Below, piece after piece: positions 58,503 through 64,000 of a stretch of 64,000 nucleotides of DNA. The DNA comes from Dolomedes plantarius. Lineage: Eukaryota; Arthropoda; Arachnida; Araneae; Dolomedidae. The translations under genes were made by a program, and so were the position numbers. The notes under the pieces are model-generated. The model saw only the letters and a list, made by a program, of their open reading frames with translations, did no database searches and had not been told where the DNA came from. The stretch is taken from assembly GCA_907164885.2 (NCBI GenBank), contig OU015492.1, positions 198,083,960 through 198,147,959 of the forward strand. The letters run 5' to 3'. Position 1 is the first letter of the stretch. The number at the start of each line of letters is the position of its first letter.

Positions 58503-59020
58503 TTATAAAAAAATCCTAAGGTATATATATTTTTTTTTTGGATAATATCCAATCGTCTGCTGCATTAGAAAGAAGAAAAAAAAATGTCTATTTATTTGTT
58601 ATGCACGTGACGATAAATTTATTTAAAGTACCAGAAAAAGAAATCACGTGATCAGCATTTAATAAATTAAATTCTAAAAAATAATCTTTAAAAATCATCA
58701 AAAATCAGGAAATCGATGTAAAGATTCGAAAAAGATTTCATTTTAAAGGAATTTTATGATATTTCTCGTGATATAAATTTTATAACCCTCAAATTATTAT
58801 TTTAAATGCAATCTTAAAAAAAGTTAAACTACAGCTTAAAAATTTAATTGAAAAAATCTAAGAAGAAATTTTCAAAAATCTTTCTTAGTGCACCCCTACA
58901 CCATAAGAAAAATCGCTATGCGAAATTTCAGCCCTTTAGGTCCAACGGTTTGGTCTGTGCGTTTTGTATGTCAGTGAGTCAGTGAGTCAGTCAGTTACGG
59001 AACTGTTTTATATATATAGC
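58330..59020 (-). mobile_element. Helitron family 1, copy 4
   Basis: 691 bp; the plus strand starts ACTAGCTGAAAACCCGCACTT and ends GTTACGGAACTG...TATATATAGC (the TC end mutated to GC). (TA)n array at 58464-58498. A short internal duplication of the AATACGACGATCAATGTAT stretch lies at 58375-58460. Confidence 0.88.
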
Positions 59021-59373
59021 CTGAAAAGAAAATTAGCAATATTGCAAATTTCTACTGTTTTTAGGAATTTTAGTCATACTGTGGGAAAAATTCTAATTTA
59101 CTTATTGCTAAACTGGTAGTTTTTTTCAGACGAAATATGATATGCTACTTCTCACTCAAGTTAAAATTGTATGATGTTTATTTTAATATCTAATAAGTTT
59201 CTATTCAACATTATCGTAACATTATCGTAAATACAAGGCCCAATGCAGATACATTATTTGTAGGTCACTAGTACATTGTTTCGATCAAGAGAAACGGACA
59301 GCACTCACATTGAGCACTAAAAAAAGCTCCATATTTTTCTCTTCATCTTTTGTTCAGAATACTTAAACATGTA
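59021..59373. other. spacer, nothing recognised
   Basis: About 350 bases. Confidence 0.45.
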
Positions 59374-59651
59374 GTTTGACGACGTAAATTACTTTATGCA
59401 TTCCACTGTATTTTGTAGTCCATTAAAATGAGGCTTATTTAAAGAAAGACATTTAAAAAAAGACATCTCCTGACACCCCTCCCCTAAATAAATAAATAAA
59501 TACACACGCACACACACACACACGCGCGCGAGCACGGACACGCACAGAGTTTAACGACGTAAATTACTTTATGCATTCCACTGTATTTTGCAGTCCATTA
59601 AAATGAGGCTTATTTAAATAAAGACATTTAAAAAAAGACATCTCCTGACAC
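59374..59651. repeat. 175-bp tandem duplication with (CA)n expansion
   Basis: 59374-59476 and 59549-59651 are near-identical over 103 bp (GACGTAAATTACTTTATGCA...CATCTCCTGACAC). Between and after them are (CA)n and (CG)-containing tracts to about 59731. Confidence 0.9.
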
Positions 59652-59731
59652 ACGCACACACACACACACACGACGTAACAGACACACACTCACACTCACA
59701 CTCCTGACACACACACACACACACACACACA
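59652..59731. repeat. (CA)n microsatellite tracts
   Basis: CACACA runs broken by CTCACACTCACACTCCTGA, following the tandem duplication. Confidence 0.9.
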
Positions 59732-61174
59732 CTTATTAATACATAAATTCTGTTATACCAATTTGAATAACATTGTAAAGCGTAATACATTATTTTCGAA
59801 AACTAATACATCGTTTAAAATGTTTGGAAAAAATATAATTTCTCTTAAATTTCTTAACAGTACTATACAAAGAAAGATGTCAATCACATTTCATCAAGAA
59901 ATGTTATGTTTTGTGATATCTGTATAACGGTTTATATGAAATATTCTGAAAACCTAGAAACCAAGAGGAATATTATGAAACGATGAAAATCCATCATTAC
60001 TATTACAGAGAAAATTGAGAGAAATGATTGCTCGAAGTAATCAATATTAATTTCGTTATTCACTTCCCCTGTTTGATGACAATGTTTTTTAATAAACTGT
60101 AGCATATACCGTAATAAGTAAACATAATTAACAGGCTATGAATTTTATTGGAATGGGCTGGATAACCGATTTAGCATAATATAACACTTCGACACTAAAA
60201 ATACTAAGACTGATATAAAAATTAACGCAAGGCAGGACAAATATACTCACTTCTCACATTGCCTTTTTGAACAAACAAAGTTAGATGAAATTTTGTAGTC
60301 ATTAAGACGTTGATATCTTTCTATTTCTGCTTTTTGTATCGTCGCATGTCGTGTTATATACATTTATTACGTGGTAGGTGAATTAATGTATCTGTTTGTT
60401 TCAATATCTACGGATATGTGCCAGCCCCCATTACATGCATAATTTAACACTCGACTACTATATGCAAAAAAAATTTTATATTTTCTCTTTTAAGCATTTT
60501 TCTTTACTCTGAAACAAAAACCTTAGAAAGGAAATGAACTTTTTATTATTATTATTTTTTTTTTCTGTCAAATAATAACCATTGAACTAAATTAGGTAAG
60601 CTAGTTTTCATATGTTATATTTCAAGGTGTTTTTTTTTATGTTATTTTTCTCTGCTCGAAGTCATTGCTTATTCACCAACCAAAGCTTTTATATTGAAAA
60701 GGAATTCATTATCCATTTGTATCTTTCAAAAATGTATTTAAACTTGAGATAAGATTGATTGTAATACGACGGGTTGGAAAAAATCATGTTTTTATTGGTT
60801 ATGAAGTATTGGAGGCTACTTACAATATTGCTCTGAAGTAAAGAGATACTTTGTTGTAATCAAATAAAATATATTAATTAATCTAGATCATACCTATTTC
60901 AAGAATCCACATCAATTATTCACTATTATTTCACCATGTTTCTATTTTCAGCTATGAATCTGTTTAAAAACAACTTGTAAGGTTAAATTGACATTTTCCA
61001 ATCATTATTTTGTATTTGGTTTAGCGAAACAAAGATACAATGAAATTCTGCAGGGAAAAGTCATCTTCCCTTTAAATATATTCATTAATACACTATGAAT
61101 TAAAATTAAAAATAGTTGTGACTCACCTCGGTATACTTAGACCAGTTTTCCCTGTTTTTGATTTATTATGTTAC
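59732..61174. other. AT-rich spacer, nothing recognised
   Basis: 1.4 kb without supportable content. Confidence 0.5.
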
Positions 61175-61182
61175 TACTAATG

Positions 61183-61623
61183 TAAGGTGACCAGATTTAA
61201 CAGACACTTAATTGTGATTTTTCTGATGTCCACACTTTATTTACCTTAGAAAAAACGCGTTCAGTCGTAGCATTAGTTCCTGGTAAAGGCAGCGCTTATT
61301 CCACAATTTTTAGTGCATTTTTGTATGGAACATGGTTTGTTTCTAAATTCGAATTCTAACAACTGATCAATAATGCGATAATCAGTTCGCAACAACTATT
61401 TGTTATTATTAAAGTTCAACATTATAAAATTAGAAAAAATAATATTGGTTAAATAGCCACATGGCCGTCGAAAACCGTATATTCCCTTCCTGTTCTTCCA
61501 CCATTCCCTAGCTTGTCGTGCATTCTTTCCAAAAATCGGGACTTTTTAAAACGCCGCGGGACGAGGGACAAATTGTTAAAAATCGGGATTGTCTCGCCAA
61601 AAACGGGACGTCTGGTCACCTTA
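61183..61623. mobile_element. hAT-type MITE, 441 bp
   Basis: 13-bp TIRs TAAGGTGACCAGA / TCTGGTCACCTTA flanked by an exact 8-bp duplication TACTAATG (61175-61182, 61624-61631). The right subterminal part contains GGGAC-type repeats (CGGGACGAGGGACAAATTG). No ORF. Confidence 0.9.
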
Positions 61624-61631
61624 TACTAATG

Positions 61632-61941
61632 TCATGATTACCATATTTTTACAAATCTAATGCTAAAGGAAAAGGGGAACACGGAATAAAAATGTCAAAT
61701 CTCATGAATTTAATATATTAAATAAATAGTATTACCGTTATCACTTCATATTACGATTAAAAAATGTATTTAAAATAGAATTATGTAGGTAGTTTCATTA
61801 TTAAAGAAAGTGGCATCATTTGGTCACTAAGGAATTCTCAATATTTTGAAATCCCTTTCCGACACGCTGGCTTTAAGGGAACGGTGGACATTAAAATTTA
61901 TATTTTCTACTTTTCATCATAGAGATACGAAATTTTGTACA
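61632..61941. other. spacer, nothing recognised
   Basis: About 310 bases. Confidence 0.5.
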
Positions 61942-61943
61942 TA

Positions 61944-63185
61944 CACTCAAGAGCCAAAAAATTATGACCACCTGTCAATAACGAGTTGGCCCACCTTTGG
62001 CGCGCAACACAGCTTCAACCCGCCTTGGCATGGATGCCACAAGTCCTTGGTAGGTGGCCGGAGACAGATTGTACCAGATGTTTAAGCAACGGTCACGCAA
62101 ATCCGAGATATTGCGAATTGGTGGTCTGTGAACACTGAGCTGCCGTCCCATGACATCCCAAATGTGTTCTATCGGATTGAAATCCGGTGAGTTAGGCGGC
62201 CAGGACATTAACTGGAATTCAGCATCATGTTCCTGGAACCACTCCAACATAATTTTAGCCTTGTGACACGGGGCGTTGTCCTGTTGGAACATTCCATTTC
62301 CAGCTGGAAAAACAGAGGCCATGTAAGGGTGCAACTGGTCCGCAATGATGTTCAGATACCCTGTAGCATTCATGGTCTGCTCTACCACAACCACGGGTCC
62401 CAAAGACGCCCAAGAGAACGTCCCCCAAAGCAAAATACCGCCACCACCGGCCTGTCTATGACCTACTGTACATTGAGGGAGCAACAGTTCGCCTGGAAGA
62501 CGGCGTATCCTGACACGGCCATCGGTGTGATGAATGACAAACCGTGATTCATCTGACCAGGCAACTCTCTCCCACTGATCCATGGACCAGTCGCGATGTT
62601 CCCGGGCCCAGCGCAGGCGCAGTTGGCGATGACGCTTGGTCAGCAAAGGCACACGAATGGGACGTTTGCTGCGTAGCCCCATATCCAACAGTGTCTGCTG
62701 AACAGTGTGCTGCGATACTATTCTACTTGGCCCTGCATTGTATTGGGCTGTCAGCTGAGCCACTGTCTGGCTCCGGTTTTGCTTCACCATGCGAGACAGT
62801 CTCCGACGACCTTTTTCTTTGGTAGCGTGTGGACGTCCAACACCATGTCGTCTACTGCTGGTTTCACATTCATCCACTTTGCACCACAGTGGTCATTCAT
62901 CCACTTTGCATAAGTACTAACAACTGTAGGTCGCGAACAAACCACGAGTCGTGCAGTTTTGGAAATACTTGTTCCGAGCCTTCGAGCCATTACAATCTGC
63001 CCTCTATCAAAGTCGCTTAGATCCGCAGCCTTTCCCATCACACACAGAAGTAAGTGAAAGAATGATTCTTCAGACTCTCCAGCAGCAGTTAAATACCACT
63101 TCCACCTGATCACGTGCCTTCCACGTCATCCAGACGAATTCATTGCAAAATGTAGGGGTGGTCATAATGTTTTGGCTCTTGAGTG
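61944..63185 (-). mobile_element. Tc1-like element, copy B (DD36E type)
   Basis: 1242 bp, same TIRs as copy A (CACTCAAGAGCCAAAA...), TA on both sides (61942-61943, 63186-63187). Confidence 0.93.
61975..63038 (-). pseudogene. Tc1-like DD36E transposase, frameshifted (copy B)
   Basis: ATG at 63038 begins [20 protein letters not shown]; the HTH continues to STYAKWMN. The catalytic part is open from 62877 down to 61975 with WSDESRF, FQQDNAPCH and NPIEHIWD, 36 residues between the last two acids, ending LRAKGGPTRY. A duplicated TTCATCCACTTTGCA stretch (62870-62912) shifts the frame between the first HTH and the rest. Apart from that lesion the protein looks complete, and better preserved than copy A (W before SDES retained). 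Confidence 0.92.
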
Positions 63186-63187
63186 TA

Positions 63188-63738
63188 TATACATTTCACT
63201 ATAAATAAATAGAATACCTTAAAAGAAATTTCCAATCTCATTATTATTTTAAGATTTTTAAAAAAATTTGAAATTTATAAACAAAATTTTAAAATGCTCC
63301 TTGCTACTTAATTTTTGAGATATTTCCTCGATTTTGCATTTTAATTTCTTTAAACTGTATAACAAACAAATCTGGGTATTAATTATTTAATCCCTTGAAT
63401 AGTTAATTTTTGAGAGATTTTTTTCTGAATTCCATACCGATTTTCATCAAAATTTTGCTTTTTGAAAAGTTATAAATCAAATTTAATTACCTTAATGAAG
63501 TCGAATTGTAACATGCATACCCAGTTTTTTTGTAAACAGCATCAGGATTCTTTCTTATCAATTTCATGAATTTTGAAGAAAAATTAAGTAGCATGGAGCA
63601 TTTAAAAAATCTAAAAACCTTGAAAAATCTGGTTTGAGAAATACAGATTTAAAATTTATTACTACATTATAAATTACTTTGTATAAGCTTCATAAATGAT
63701 TTTTTAACTTGAAAAAAATTATTTTGGTACTAATAATC

Positions 63739-63823
<85 letters not shown>

Positions 63824-64000
63824 TATTTACAATAACACAATCAGTATTACAATGACGAGATTTGCTGAAATAAAGGTCAACCGTTCCCTTAAACCTAACA
63901 TGTCGGCCTTTCAAATTGTGAGGCTCTTACATTTCTGGATTCACCCTTGGTACACGGTTGAGTGGCTCTTCCCTTTAAAGATTCACCTTTCAAAAATTGT
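63188..64000. other. AT-rich spacer with (TA)n array at 63742-63813
   Basis: No supportable gene to the right edge. The TA array is the only repeat recognised. Confidence 0.6.

Overview
This 64 kb window looks like intergenic, repeat-dominated DNA from an arthropod, most plausibly an orb-weaving (araneoid) spider. That guess rests on the BEL/Pao and Ty3/gypsy LTR elements, Tc1/mariner, piggyBac, Helitron, hAT and pogo relics, tRNA-headed SINEs and very AT-rich spacers full of (TA)n arrays. From memory, Tc1-like copies resembling the two here are abundant in spider assemblies; this was not searched. I see no host protein gene, rRNA, canonical tRNA, CRISPR or prokaryotic signature.

Layout. 1-6.4 kb: the 3' end of a BEL/Pao element (integrase plus LTR), a piggyBac relic, a Mutator-like transposase relic, and a decayed gypsy 3' end with polypurine tract and LTR. 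6.8-8.9 kb: a Helitron whose internal TA array holds a Tc1-like element. 9-16 kb: a mariner C-terminal scrap, two SINEs, spacers and a hAT MITE with 8-bp target duplication. 16.8-20.7 kb: one TA microsatellite split by a Helitron and then by a 2.5 kb foldback element whose left arm has grown into a seven-unit 293-bp tandem array. 24.7-25.7 kb: a Helitron keeping the last 46 codons of its helicase. 26.4-31.8 kb: the most interesting block. A 672-bp foldback MITE is interrupted by a minus-strand solo LTR. Next to it, a second solo LTR is interrupted by a young 3.6 kb gag-only LTR retrotransposon of the same family as the first solo LTR, with two 436-bp LTRs differing at one base and an intact 670-codon gag ORF.

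32.7-40.6 kb: a broken Helitron copy, a minus-strand transposase-like pseudogene with an SDACCGQN motif, a 244-bp TTAA MITE, a plus-strand pseudogene with a C-terminal CXC cysteine cluster and an intact-looking intron, and a possible solo LTR. 41-49 kb: a pogo-type MITE, a long-TIR mariner relic carrying a second 244-bp MITE, a SINE, and a decayed DD34E Tc1 element. 49-53 kb: featureless AT-rich DNA. 53-64 kb: another foldback MITE, two more Helitron copies, mariner and pogo relics, CA-rich tandem duplications, a second hAT MITE and a second DD36E Tc1-like copy.

The elements form nests of parasites within parasites, and target duplications let many insertions be ordered in time. The only long undamaged coding sequence apart from the edge-truncated integrase is the gag of the 27.8-31.4 kb element; it encodes no polymerase and would depend on Pol from a relative.
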